From contig VXIS01000150.1 in assembly GCA_008704415.1 (NCBI GenBank), positions 43,758-107,757 of the forward strand: DNA of 64,000 nucleotides, written 5' to 3'. The notes beneath the pieces are model-generated. The model was not told the origin of the DNA. It saw only the letters and a list, made by a program, of their open reading frames with translations, and did not search any database. The stretch is from Sphaerosporella brunnea. Lineage: Eukaryota; Ascomycota; Pezizomycetes; Pezizales; Pyronemataceae. A program made the translations under genes and the position numbers. Positions 1-11,054 of the stretch are shown here, piece by piece. Every line of letters starts with the position of its first letter. The first letter of the stretch is position 1.

Positions 1-3000
1 TTGGTCACTGAAGACGCTATTAGGGAATGGGAAGATAAAAAGCGACAGCGGAAGAAGAAGCCCAAGAGGAAGGGAAAGTGGTCGAGAAGGACTCTACAGA
101 CGCCGGAGCCAGAAGGACTCGAAGAGCCTTTGTTTGCGATTGTCATTCGGCGATCAGAGGGGTTTCGCCCGTCAGAATACGCCCGCTTCGATCCAGGCGA
201 CATTTCAATTGCCCCTTGTTCTCAGGGCGATTTCGAAGATTGTAGCTCAGACTCATCCGATATCGGAGACGATTCTGCCTTCTTTACCAAGTTCCCACAC
301 CTCCGAGGCCGACTTCGAAGACGAGACTCACCAAGGGTTATCCCAGATTCGCAACCCAACGACCACGACCTCCCGACGTCTAGCTTTTTGCAGCAGGACG
401 ATACACCGCCGCCTCCGTCATATCTTGAAACTATCTCTCAATCGACCCAGAAATCTGTTAGACGTACGCAGTCACAGCTTGGTCTAGTTGAGGTAGCAGT
501 GCAGACTTCTCCTCCAAGAAGAGAAGACCTAGACGAATACTTCCTAGAGCAGGATATTCCCCCCGACAAGCAGCAGCCGCAGGAACGGGAAGAGGAATTC
601 GCGGAGCAAGCGGATAATTTAGGATTTGAGGAGACGTTTGATCTTGATTACCCAGACAGAAGATCAGAATCCCCTTGTCCTTTCCGACGACTCTCCTTGC
701 CACGTCAGACAGGGTCTGATCAAGGTACACCCCGTGCGGAGGCACGTGACGAGCAATACCTTACCCCTGGCCAAGAAGTTGCCCAAAAGCAAACACCTGG
801 AGACGAGGATCATCAAGCCATAGCGGTCGAAGAAACTCTTGAGAAACCCTCAGGGGCTGCTTACACGGAAGCCGGAGTCAAACAACTTTCCTCTCGAGAA
901 GACGAAGCTATCAAGGCGTACCAGTCAATAGCAGCTGTTGTTCAACGCAGAAGGGCTCGACGGCGGCAAATAACAACCACTATCAAGCTCGAGTGTTGGT
1001 TCGGTAGAGATCCCATACCTCAGCTGGTAAGCCCAGAGCTATTGTCTAGTAGCCCACCTGATTCTATCCTCCCATACCCCGGACAGTATCCTCCATTTCC
1101 TCCCCCAGAGACCCAAAAGATGTCCCACACGTCATCTCTCTCGCTTCCCGCAAGGCCTGGGTCTCTTCGTGAGAAAATGGAGGCACGCAAACGGGAAATG
1201 GAAGAGGCTTTGGCAAACAGGTCTTCAGCCAGTCGGTCATCTTCCATCGCGCCGCAGATTGGTGCAACTCTCACGAGAGAGTCCCTGCCGAATATCACGC
1301 AACGGTCAGACACTGCAGAAGCGCCAAACGCTGCGCCTCGGATGGCCCAAGGAAGACGCATCTCAAACATATCCTCATCGGCATTCGGGCCCCCTATTCT
1401 TGGAGCCATGGAGTATGCGATTTGTTTGCCTCTGGGCCATGAGTCCATCAATGATGGCATCAGCCAAGAGGAAGTGTACCGGCAGGAAATTCTCAAGAAG
1501 CATGCTGATATCGACGTCTTTCTTTCCCTTGGTGAAAAGGCGGCCCAGGACGTTCAGCGCAGCGCGTTTGATCTTCTTAGGTCTGCTGCACTCATCGCAA
1601 CGCACCCCCACCTTGTGTACTCCGTTGCAGCCCTCGGCGTGTCTGATGAGAAGCAAGCTGAGTATCACGTTCTGATGAGCTCTAAGTTCCGATTTTTGAG
1701 GGATCTCTTTGCTGTCATCAAAGAAGAAAATATCAAGATTGCCATCGTCGCAGAAAATGGCAAGCTCATCGATATGCTTGAGATTTTCTTTCGGGGCATC
1801 AAGATAGCACATAAACGGTTGGATAAACTGAGCGTTCTTGAACCAATATCGGAGGACGATGTTGAGGGGATGGCGCAAGTATTCATCGTTCCATCCAAAT
1901 CGCGCAGTGGTGTCGTGGCTAGTCAATGCCACGTGGTGATTGCGATGGACTCAACGTTTGATCCGCAAACGCCAGAAGTCACTGAGATCCGTCAGAACGT
2001 CTTCCAGCCCACAAAACTTGCACCAGTTCTCCGCATCGTCGCAGCAAACACCATCGAGCACGCCTTGCTTTGCGTCTCTCCTAGCTTCGCCCAGAGGCTT
2101 TACGTCTGCGTGGAGGCGATGAAGGCTCTTAGAGACATCGCAGGTGTTGTGGATCCTGCATATCAAGCCCAGATTGGAAGCACCGCTCACACCGTCGGTC
2201 GGTGGATCGCGAGGAGATCCGAGGGAGAGCTTAAAATCTCCGCGATGCCGGAGATACCTCTGTTTGAGTCAGCCGAATTTGCACAGCGGCAAGATTTGCA
2301 GGTGGAGCACATCGATAACGGAGAAAAGAGAAAGCGGCAGGATTCTCTCATGGGGTCGCAGGCTAGCAAGGACGCCGAAGCGAAGAAGAGGAGGCTAATA
2401 GAGGAGGCCTCAACATCTACGGAACCAGCTCGTCCATTGGGAGAGGGAGATACCACGCAAGTCAGTAGTACCACGCCGAGCCCAGCTTCACCCAGCTCAA
2501 CCGCTGGTAATCAGATGTCCTTACCAACTTCAAACGGCGCCGAGCCCAACCAAGAGGACGATGATCAGGAAGCGCCCATGGATTTGGATGATAACGAGAC
2601 TGAAAGTGAGCCGGAACCGGAGCTGGCGTATGTCTCCGCTCGGCCGGTGATTCCCACAGTACATCTGGACGACCGACCATTGGAAGGGTTCTCCCACGCA
2701 GAGCTGGTTGATATGCTCAAGCAACGGAATGAAGAGCTCGAAGGCTGGATGGCCTCCCAGGCGCGTCTCCAAACCCGCTTCGAAGAACTGCAGCAAGCCC
2801 TTCGGGAATATAAAGCCAAGAACAGAGACCATGAACGCAGTGTCAAATCTGCCAACACCCGGCGTGACCGTGCCCTTGCCGACGTCGAGAAGCTGCAGGA
2901 GCAAAAGGCCACGCTCAATACCCAGATACATGATGCAATGCAACTGCTCAAAACCACCAACCCCGAACTTTCCGCCCTGGTCACTGAGAACGCCGAATTG

Positions 3001-3396
3001 AAGCAGAAACTCGAACAAGCAACCAACAAGCTTTCATATGCGGAGAAAGAAGCCGAATTTGTGCGTGAGCAGTACCAAAACGCATCCAAGGCCATGTACG
3101 ACGTCCGCAAGGAATTCGATGACCTGCAGCAGCAGAACGTGATTTTGCAGCGAAAGGCGGACGAAAGGGTCGTCACGTTGAGAGCGATGGCGAACCAGCA
3201 GGCAATCCAAGCTAGGGATCAGCAGATTGAGGAGCTCATCGCCAGGAACAAGGAGATGGAACAGCGCTGCGCGAAGCTGATGACCAGGGAGGGAGCGTAC
3301 ACTTTCAATAAGAGGGGAAGTGTACCCAGGCGTGTGGGAAGCCCGGCACAGAGCAGAGGAAGCAGTCCGAGTGTGGCGAGCAGGAGAGCGGGTTGA
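1..3396 (+). CDS. HDA1 histone deacetylase complex subunit (Hda2/Hda3-type), C-terminal part
   Basis: The gene is cut by the left window edge; the frame is open from base 1 (TTG, not a start) to the TGA at 3394-3396, giving 1131 visible residues without an intron. The first visible residues, AIREWEDKKRQRKKKPKRKG, resemble the stretch that follows a chromodomain in fungal chromodomain/Hda3 proteins, so a chromodomain probably lies upstream (inference). Residues about 470-755 match the HDA1-complex subunit 2/3 domain, a helicase-like DNA-binding fold (for example HADIDVFLSLGEKAAQDVQ and ARRSEGELKISAMPEIPLF). Residues about 900-1095 form a long coiled coil, expected for dimerisation. The rest is acidic or Ser/Pro-rich and looks disordered. 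In yeast, Hda2-Hda3 scaffold the class II deacetylase Hda1; in Neurospora a chromodomain partner links this complex to heterochromatin. Family call is firm; the exact paralogue is not. Confidence 0.85.
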   Translation: MVTEDAIREWEDKKRQRKKKPKRKGKWSRRTLQTPEPEGLEEPLFAIVIRRSEGFRPSEYARFDPGDISIAPCSQGDFEDCSSDSSDIGDDSAFFTKFPHLRGRLRRRDSPRVIPDSQPNDHDLPTSSFLQQDDTPPPPSYLETISQSTQKSVRRTQSQLGLVEVAVQTSPPRREDLDEYFLEQDIPPDKQQPQEREEEFAEQADNLGFEETFDLDYPDRRSESPCPFRRLSLPRQTGSDQGTPRAEARDEQYLTPGQEVAQKQTPGDEDHQAIAVEETLEKPSGAAYTEAGVKQLSSREDEAIKAYQSIAAVVQRRRARRRQITTTIKLECWFGRDPIPQLVSPELLSSSPPDSILPYPGQYPPFPPPETQKMSHTSSLSLPARPGSLREKMEARKREMEEALANRSSASRSSSIAPQIGATLTRESLPNITQRSDTAEAPNAAPRMAQGRRISNISSSAFGPPILGAMEYAICLPLGHESINDGISQEEVYRQEILKKHADIDVFLSLGEKAAQDVQRSAFDLLRSAALIATHPHLVYSVAALGVSDEKQAEYHVLMSSKFRFLRDLFAVIKEENIKIAIVAENGKLIDMLEIFFRGIKIAHKRLDKLSVLEPISEDDVEGMAQVFIVPSKSRSGVVASQCHVVIAMDSTFDPQTPEVTEIRQNVFQPTKLAPVLRIVAANTIEHALLCVSPSFAQRLYVCVEAMKALRDIAGVVDPAYQAQIGSTAHTVGRWIARRSEGELKISAMPEIPLFESAEFAQRQDLQVEHIDNGEKRKRQDSLMGSQASKDAEAKKRRLIEEASTSTEPARPLGEGDTTQVSSTTPSPASPSSTAGNQMSLPTSNGAEPNQEDDDQEAPMDLDDNETESEPEPELAYVSARPVIPTVHLDDRPLEGFSHAELVDMLKQRNEELEGWMASQARLQTRFEELQQALREYKAKNRDHERSVKSANTRRDRALADVEKLQEQKATLNTQIHDAMQLLKTTNPELSALVTENAELKQKLEQATNKLSYAEKEAEFVREQYQNASKAMYDVRKEFDDLQQQNVILQRKADERVVTLRAMANQQAIQARDQQIEELIARNKEMEQRCAKLMTREGAYTFNKRGSVPRRVGSPAQSRGSSPSVASRRAG

Positions 3397-5774
3397 TTTT
3401 TCTCACATTTCATTTTCTTTGTTCTCGATGTCGTCAATACGGTGCGAGGGGGAGTTAATGCGTTGTATGATACTTTGATTTCCTTTTTCATTCGGCTACT
3501 TTACTAGTTGCTACATCGAATGGGTACCTACTTCGGCTCTATGCTTTCTGGTTACCGCTTATTTTTATTTTTATTTTTGGAGGGGGGACTTTTCTTCTTT
3601 TGAGCGGAGAATGTGTGTTTCTGGAGGAGCGCTCTGTGCTTACCCCATAGCTTTTATTCGAGGCTGATCTTGGTCATCGCAGCTCAGACAAGCAGAGCCT
3701 GTGAATTCATGTCAGCTTGGTATTCTGTAGCAAAGTAGTCTAGAACACCGACAGCGAGTTCACGGGATAAGATCAAACTAAATATTGAATACGGCCCAGA
3801 GACGTGATGTCTTTCCCGACCCCTCGACCTTCCGGAGTCACACCAATAAGAAAAAGCCGAAACTCTGGTTTCATGAGGATGCCCAAAAATACCAGTTTTA
3901 TCTGTTGGCTGCAATATTGGAGCGGGTTTGAAATTACGCTCAGGACGAAAATTTCCTAAGGATCGAGCAAACGCCGTCAACAAAGTTAGGAGACGTCATG
4001 CCTATGGGGAAGGAATATGGGATTTGTTCTAGAACGAGCTTTGGACGAGGCAAGACCACACCCAGATTGCTAGCTGGGGTAAAACACAGAGGGAGAAAGA
4101 ATAACTGGTATATACTGGAATACCTGCAGGGGGCAGCTATCTATCTTTACAGAGCCTGGACTACAGTATATCTCGGTAATCATAACGCAGGAGGCTCAGT
4201 GGCTTTGCCTTTGGGGCGAAGTCACATCGCCGGGCGGGAGAAGTAACTGCGTTATTACCCGCTGGCAGCCTTCCAGTTTTTGTTTGTTACGCTACATACG
4301 TTCTGGAATACTACTACATGAGCCGTGTCTCAAAATATCCACGGGACGTCCTAAGTCTTCGTGATTGTGTAGATTGTGTGTGTGTAACGTGAAGCGGTTT
4401 TCTCTAATTGAGAGCTGTAAAAAAAAAATTGCAAGCTCGTAGTTGGCACCTTGGAGAGTATTTTATGCGTTTCTGAAGCACTTAGGCGATGTTTTTCATA
4501 CAGTATCGCTACGGCCAGAGCGCTTTATCATTTGCCCAAATCGACCCCCCAAATTGTTTCTCCAGCAATCAACGCACTCTGTTACATGTCCCCTAACTCA
4601 TCGCTATGTTTGATGACCATATGACTAGGCGTTGTGGAGATACAAGCCGTTTTGTCCAAAACTCATGCCGAGCAACTACCACGCTAAACTTCATTGGGCA
4701 TCGCGCTCGCGACAGCACCCATCTTTGCGATGATTCTGAAAGACGAGGAGCTTCAAACAAGCATCTTTGTTAGAAAAACAATCAGCTCATGTGCTTATAG
4801 GTAGTGTTGACTTTGTGGTGGTGTTGGCGAATCACATATGTAGTTATATCCTAACCCTAACCCTAACTCTTGATCGATAGCAAACGAGTGACATGGAGCT
4901 CATGCTATTTCTATGGCATGAAAAAAAGATGGCACACGCAAGATGGAGGGGGAAGTGTTCTTGGTTGTTGCTCGGGCAGAGCTGGCAAATTCGTCGAGCT
5001 TGGGATTGCGAGGGCTGGATCGATGAGTTGAGCGAGCCAAATTATTGGGGGAAGGTGCCAGAATAGACGTTACACCAGTGCACGAACTCTCACTCGAACT
5101 ATGACAGATGTTATCGTCAAGTATCCGCCAAGAAGCCGGAATAATAGATCTTTGAATTACGAAGCCAGCATAGCTCTTAGTGCACAAACCTTTCGCCCGA
5201 CAAAGTCCCGATCATTTACGCTGTCATAACTGAACCAGAGGTTATTTCACTGACGGCTTCCAATATTCCCATGATAGAAGACAATTAGCAGTGTTGACCA
5301 GGCTGGTGATACTGATACGTCGACCCGGAAAAAGGTGGTCCGGGTTTTATATGTCGAGTGACCAATTGTGAATTGTCCTGTGCCGAGTGGGCGTCTGAGA
5401 TTCTCCACTATATATATAATACATCAAAAAACTGGGGAATCATCGGAACGCACAAGTTCACGCGCATAAGGGTGTACGGGGCGGGAGTATCAAGTTGAAA
5501 AACAAAAACCGGGAGGGGGGGGGGGGAGAAGGATGGATGTACGTAAAAAGAAACGGAACAGGGAGTTGATGGAATCTCCTATTGCTACAAGATAGACACA
5601 CGGATCCCATCGCGGCCTCTCTAGTAAAAAGCCTAATCCACATACTCCCTCTCTCTCCCTCTCCCATCTAACGCAAGCGTAAAAAAAAAATGACAATTCG
5701 GGGGTGTTGGTAATATTGGCAGTTGTTTGATGAGGCGGTATGTGGCTTTTGTTCATAGGCAGGCACGCGGTAGC
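3397..5774. other. Convergent intergenic region, no gene recognised
   Basis: This 2.4-kb gap lies between the 3' ends of the HDA subunit gene (+) and COX6 (-), so neither needs a promoter here. Small open frames on both strands show no recognisable domain. It contains a telomere-like CCCTAA tract (4850-4866), a run of G near 5515 and AT-rich patches. No tRNA-like cloverleaf was seen. Confidence 0.6.
4850..4866 (+). repeat. Interstitial telomere-like tract (CCCTAA, almost three copies)
   Basis: The 17 bases read CCTAACCCTAACCCTAA, that is 2.8 perfect units of the common fungal telomere repeat on the strand given. The flanks are not telomeric. The same octamer (AACCCTAA) is the telobox bound by Myb/TRF-type factors such as Tbf1/Teb1, so it could be a protein site rather than a telomere scar. 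Confidence 0.8.
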
Positions 5775-6487
5775 TTATTTGGAGGAGGGGTAGAGGTCCT
5801 CGACAAGCTCGACACCCAGCTCTTGCCGCAGAGGCTCGAGCTCAGCAAGGTACTGCTCGTACTGCTGCTTGTTCTCGACTTTGGCCTTGATGCCTGCACG
5901 ATGCAATTAGTCGCCTGAGGACCACCAAACATCTAGCGTGCGGGGAAGTACCCTCGAAGATTCTCACAGCGGTGGGGAAGTCATTGACGCGGCGGGCGGC
6001 GCGGAGAGCAGCGCTGATGACGGAGGTGGAGGGGACCAAGTCGTAGGCGAAAGCGTTGTTGAGGTTGCGCTGAAGCTCAAAGACGTCGGTGACAGCCTCA
6101 AACTCCTTCTCGTACCTGTGGGGGCTCGAATCAGCCAACTGCATCTTCCACATCGCGATTGGTTGTTGGTGATGGTGATGTCGTCGGGCCGGCGGAGTTG
6201 TTGGTTGGTGCTAAGCCGTTAGGGTGCATCGTCACCCCACAATTTCCATCTCTCCTCCTCTCGTGCGCTAACGATTCGCACCGCCAGAGAAAAGGGCGTG
6301 TTGATTGTGGGCCCCGGGTTCGGTAGTGTTTGTCTCCTTACCTGGCAGTGAACTCCTCGAAACTCTCCTCGTGGGACTCGGAGTAGTTGCGGACCGCGAT
6401 CCTGGTGGGGAGGATTCTGGGCGCTACGACAGCCGAGGTGCGAAGCGCGGGGCGGGCGGCGACAGTAACGAGGCGGAGGAAAGCCAT
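5775..6487 (-). CDS. COX6: Cytochrome c oxidase subunit 6 (COX5A/subunit Va family), mitochondrial
   Basis: Three exons on the minus strand, 6342-6487, 5952-6115 and 5775-5893, give 142 residues. Introns are 226 nt and 58 nt with donors GTAAGG and GTACTT and CAG acceptors; phases join cleanly. The N-terminus is a mitochondrial presequence (MAFLRLVTVAARPALRTSAV, many Arg, no acid). The mature part holds the family signature ARYEKEFEAVTDVFELQRNL, then DYDLVPS-like FAYDLVPSTSVISAALRAAR and the C-terminal region ending EDLYPSSK. The product is a matrix-side, nuclear-encoded subunit of respiratory complex IV, peripheral and helical. Length matches fungal Cox6 with its presequence. Its 5' flank is the 714-bp gap up to VPS54. 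No oddity seen. Confidence 0.95.
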
Positions 6488-7201
6488 TGATGCGGTTTGT
6501 TTGGGAGTACTGTGAGCGGAGTTGTGGGGTCTTGGGGGGAGTGGTTGGAGTGGACGGGGGAGTTGGTGACGAAACGGATGACGGTCGGGTTTGTGGATTT
6601 TTGCCGATAAGCGTTTGACCTTTGCCCGCTTCTTACTTCGCTCGCTGACTGCGGCTCGCGAAACTTACCCGGAACAGCTTGGGATGGGGGCTGCTCTTGC
6701 CAGCAGTATAAGTGAGACCATTTTCAAATCAACTCAGGGAAAAATTGAAATTCTACGCTCGCCAGTCACGATACAGAGCCTACATTCACCAAGAAAAAGA
6801 ACATTTTTATCGGCGAACCCAAACCTGCACCCAGAATCATCGGATGAAATCGGACGTCTGCATAAAGCCATAAAACAACCCGTACAGCGTCTGCATCATT
6901 GTCATCCTGGTAAACATATCATGTATGCGTCCAAAACTGCAGGTCTAACCCCCCCTCCCCCCGCGTGAATCTATGTACAACACATGCGAAAGAAACCCCA
7001 GCCTCATCCACACCATTAACTCATCATAAAGCAAAGAAATATTAAGCCAGCAGTGGCAGACCACATGCAAAGTCAATGATAATACACAAAAGAAACAACG
7101 CAAAGCAAACCTACAGACGCCTGAGCAAACAAACGAAAGCCGAAAAATTATGAACTCGCATACGAAGCAATCCGTATGTGTGTCGAAGGTGTATGCACAA
7201 A
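6488..7201. other. Upstream region of COX6 and 3' flank of VPS54
   Basis: This 714-bp gap must contain the COX6 promoter (minus strand) and the VPS54 3' untranslated region. The short open frames inside show no protein family, and no repeat or RNA gene was recognised. Confidence 0.5.
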
Positions 7202-10200
7202 TCAAATTCCCAACATTCCATTCCCGCTGGGCCGCGGCGGTGGGCTTCCGATAATCAGTGGTGTCACCATCTTATTGCGAACAGCCTCCATGATGATCTC
7301 TCCGGTATTTCCATAGCCCTCCAGTCCGCCCAGCCTGGTCCGGAAGGTTTCCGCATCTCTGATCATCCTGTGTCGCATATGTCAGTACTTGTCTTCCGGA
7401 AACACTCTTGCAAAATGAGGGAAGTTCAAACCTGTTCTTTCCTTCATCGGTTCTAACCATGCCCTCGCTGAACCCTTCAACCAGCTTCGCCGCATAGTCC
7501 CTAAACACCGGCCCCATAATAGCAGCCACCTGCGAGATTGGCAGGTGTTTATTGAGCACCTTGTATAACACTCCGGTTTCGCGGCACAAGATGTCCATAT
7601 AGTACCGCCCCTCCTCGCCGACCCATTGCTCATCCCAGTTGGCTTTCTTCATTGTAGAAACGTGCGAACGTGCACGGTCGGACATGATGCTGATGAGCTT
7701 TCCATGGATCTCATCCTGGTACTCCTGTGTGGTGCGTTTGAGCTTGTCGAAGTCGGCGGTCAGGTTAGGAGATGATGATTGTCGTCGTAGGGTCTCGCGA
7801 ATGTACGGGATAATAGTGGCAATTATTGAAAGCGCCTGTGAGGCCATTGCAAGATGCTTCGTTGTGATGGACTTCAGGCCAGCAGAGCGGGTAGCACCAG
7901 CCCCGAGGATGAGTTGGAAAGTTCGGGAGTTGAAGAGCTGGTTCGGCGTTAAACGGTTTCCACAAAGTACCGGGACCTGATCTTACCTGTAGGAACTGAA
8001 GAATATTGGTTCCCAATTCCTGTGTCACACCAGGAATGTTTATCGCCAATCGCAGGTATGCTTCAACCTCTGTCAACACCAACAATCCCGATTCCGGCAG
8101 GATAAACTTTTGGCCGTCAACAACTGCATGTGTAAGTTTCTTCTGGGCATCATCTGCTGGCGCCGGCGGCGCGCTATTGGTGCCGTTAGTGGTGGCCTCA
8201 TCCGATTCTGAAGGCGGAGGAGGGAGCTTAATGGTCTCGCCGTTCTCACGGGCCCGGATCTCCCACAGTCTGCCAATTTCAACCCACTCCTCCGGATCAC
8301 GAGTGGCCGCCTTGAGAATCCTGTTCACACCATTTTGTCTCTCCGCTTCAAACTCTTTGGCAGCCCATTTGTCCTTCTCCAGGCCCTCGACAAGGGTGCG
8401 TATCTTCTCTTCTTGATAGACGTTGAGGAACTCCCGAATCTGGTTACTAACTGCGGTGTGCAGTCCTGAGCCAACGCGCACTGAGACCGCTTCGCATTCT
8501 TGAATGAATAATCTGTTCAGAGTGTAGTATCGAATGAACATGTCGGAAGGATACCGTGCCACTTGTTCCGTGCGGACCTTCACCACCTTGGTGATGTTTG
8601 ATTGTGCGATTTCCACGGCGCTGGAGATGAGGTCGGAGATATCCATTGATATTGTCGGATCACTTTCACTGCGGCTTCGCGTGATGTCGCCGTTTATGAA
8701 GCCGTTCTGTTCCAACCGTGGAGACAACATTCCGCCTACACCCGTTTCTCCCATCTGCATCGTGACATCTAGGAGCATCTTTTGCTGTGCACCCAATCGG
8801 CGAATAAGTTCTGATGTCCCCGTGTAGATCTTCACTAGAAGATCCTCAGCATCCGCGGGACCCAAGGCACGGAGAGCACGTGTCAACGACTGGCTCTTAT
8901 CCGCCGAAGAGCGCCGAGCCCCTCCTGACTTCGATATCCGAGACATATGCGATATATTGGAAGCCACGCTGTCTGCATCGCCTTCGCTGGGTAAATTCCG
9001 GCGGATCAAGTTTTTGGCCTCCTTGATGACTGCGTCACGGTAGGCTTGCACGGCCTCGTTGACGTGGTTTGCTTTTTGGAGCCCATCGAGATGTTTCATG
9101 AGAAGAGTGCGTAGACTCTCAGAAAGTATGGTGTATTCTGGGGGAAGACTGCTTGAGCGCAGAGGCGGGTAGAAGTTGTTTTGCTGCATGTTGGACAGAA
9201 AACGTTGGTATTGCTCTCGCTGGAAGCTCTGTCCAAACCGGCGGAGAGTTTCGGAGGAGGGCACTCTTTCGATGTGATGTCGCAGATCATCGAGTAGGCA
9301 TTGGACAAAGTGAGCCTCGTATGCCTTGCCTATTCTGAACCTGAGATGGTTCAAATCCGAGGTGACAGCTTCTAGAGATCGAACACCCCGAAGATCTATG
9401 AGACCTTCGCCTTCTCCGGCAAGCAAACGTTCCGTCTCAAAAATGGTATCGAGTGCGACATCGATTTCGTGGTGTTCAAGAGACTTTTCCGCCTTTTGCA
9501 CACTCAGTGTCACCCGCTCTATCTGTTTTACTGCCCTTTCAAGCTTTGCGACATTGTTTCGTCGCCGCCGCAGGCGCACAATTTCAAGACCTTTTACCGC
9601 TTGTTCTTCGTCCAGTTGCACCAGCTCTTTCCGAAGGGCCTGGATCTTTTGAACGCTTGTTGTAGCCTCGGAATGGAGCTCCCGCAGATCGCCCAACGCC
9701 GCAAAGAATGAGGAGCTCGCAGTTGATATCGACGATATCAAATGTACTTCTACAGTGTCCATGTACCATGACAGCTTCTCTTGTAGTATTGCATTTGTAG
9801 CCAGCGCCTTTCTTTGTGATTGATGCTCTGACACCTCTGGACCGTTCTCCTTTCCCGGAGCTGTAGGCCTTAGGACCTCTGAGCGCTCACTGACAACATC
9901 GAATGTCCGTGGGTTCTCGAGACGAAAGTTCTCGTCAAAGTAGACTTGTGGGACGGATTGTAAAGGTGCAACTGGAAGGCTGGCCCTTCGACCCCGCCGC
10001 TTCCCAGACATGATCGAAGCGTTGTCGTCGCCGATGACGGTCTGTTCCGCTATACTGGGTGCCGGTGACAACGCACCCTCGGTCGTTTTAGAGAGCCGCA
10101 GATGCTCTTCCAGACCTTGGTCCTTTGCACGCTGATAGCGATCATACTCAGGGGCGATTGAAAGGTAGGATGCGAAAGCACTAGGCTTGACCTTAGGAAT

Positions 10201-10648
10201 CTGGGAGAGCGTGACGGGAGGAATTTCGCCGGGCCGTGGTCGTGCAGCCCCAGCCGCTCGTGGGCCATTGGCTTCAACAAGTGTAGAAATAGCTACAGGC
10301 CAGTTAACCTCTCTTCAGATCTGTAGCGCTGAAGAAACCGCTTTCGGCTTGTAGCTCCTCCGCAGCTGAGAGAAACCCACCAGTCGAGTTGGGGAACCCT
10401 CCCGCCAAATTAGACCCCCCTCCGGCACCCCCGAACTCCTTTGAGGTTCGCCAATCGAGCGCTGTGCCAACCGAAGATGTGAGAGAAAACACCGAACTCG
10501 CAGTGGAAGCCCTTCGTGGCTTGCCGGGATGAGCGCTGCCAGATCTAGGTGGGTGGACGGAGCTCAACTCTGTGGCCGACGCGGTTGGAGAGAGGATCGG
10601 CGATAGGCGGGCGGAGGAATCAATTGATGGTCGTGAAGGAGACGCCAT
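7202..10648 (-). CDS. VPS54: Vps54, GARP tethering complex subunit (apparent frameshift near the N-terminus)
   Basis: Minus-strand gene of roughly 1,110 codons. The first open frame starts at ATG 10648 (MASPSRPSIDSSARLSP) and reaches TAA at 10304. The rest is open in another frame from just upstream to 7987, then exons 7937-7432 and 7367-7202, with introns of 49 nt (7938-7986, GTAAGA) and 64 nt (7368-7431). The middle part has the coiled-coil region of a GARP/exocyst-type tether (LRKELVQLDEEQAVKGLEI, IERVTLSVQKAEKSLE). The C-terminus carries the Vps54-like signature LGAGATRSAGLKSITTKHLA. GARP (Vps51-54) captures endosome-derived vesicles at the trans-Golgi. The junction DLKRG/NWPVAISTL needs a one-base shift at about 10304-10314; an intron there would be only 16 nt. 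Sequencing error is the simplest reading, but a broken allele is possible. Confidence 0.88.
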
Positions 10649-11054
10649 AGATGGTTTACCTAGCCGAGCAACACGGAAGAGGGAAGAGAAGAGCGTCGGA
10701 GGACTTGAGGATGTTGTCGGCCGGCGGGAATGGGCTACAGCGGATTGGTGATATTTGTTTTTTTCTTTTGGCAGAAGGTATGCGTTGCCTTTGCTTCAGC
10801 TTTAGACCAGCATCACCAAGAACGTGACTTTGGGGAGCTCCTCGGGTGATCGATCGTGATTGCGGCTCCAAGAGTAAGGGTTCAGTGAATGCTTACCTTT
10901 TCGGTACGCGTTAATGTGTTTTCGCAGCAGCGCGTTTTCCTGGCCCGTCCATATCCACCATCACCCGTTTCACCCATTTTCTTCAACCACGATCCTTCAC
11001 GATACCCTCATTCCTCCGCCACCTTTCGCAATCATTTAATATAATAAAGTTGCC
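10649..11054. promoter_or_regulatory. Divergent promoter VPS54 / MCM5
   Basis: The 406 bp between the two start codons must drive VPS54 leftward and MCM5 rightward. It holds an ACGCGT box (10906-10911) on the MCM5 side and a nearby GCGCGTTTTCC stretch that resembles E2F/MBF-type sites. No TATA box is obvious close to either start. Confidence 0.6.
10906..10911. promoter_or_regulatory. MCB-like element (ACGCGT)
   Basis: A perfect palindromic ACGCGT lies 144 bp upstream of the MCM5 ATG. This is the MluI cell-cycle box recognised by MBF in yeasts, which drives G1/S genes. A single hexamer can occur by chance, so function is inferred from position next to a replication-licensing gene. Confidence 0.45.

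Noticed and set aside
1375..1932. 185-codon antisense frame inside the HDA subunit gene
   Set aside because: It is a shadow of the conserved coding strand and has no domain.
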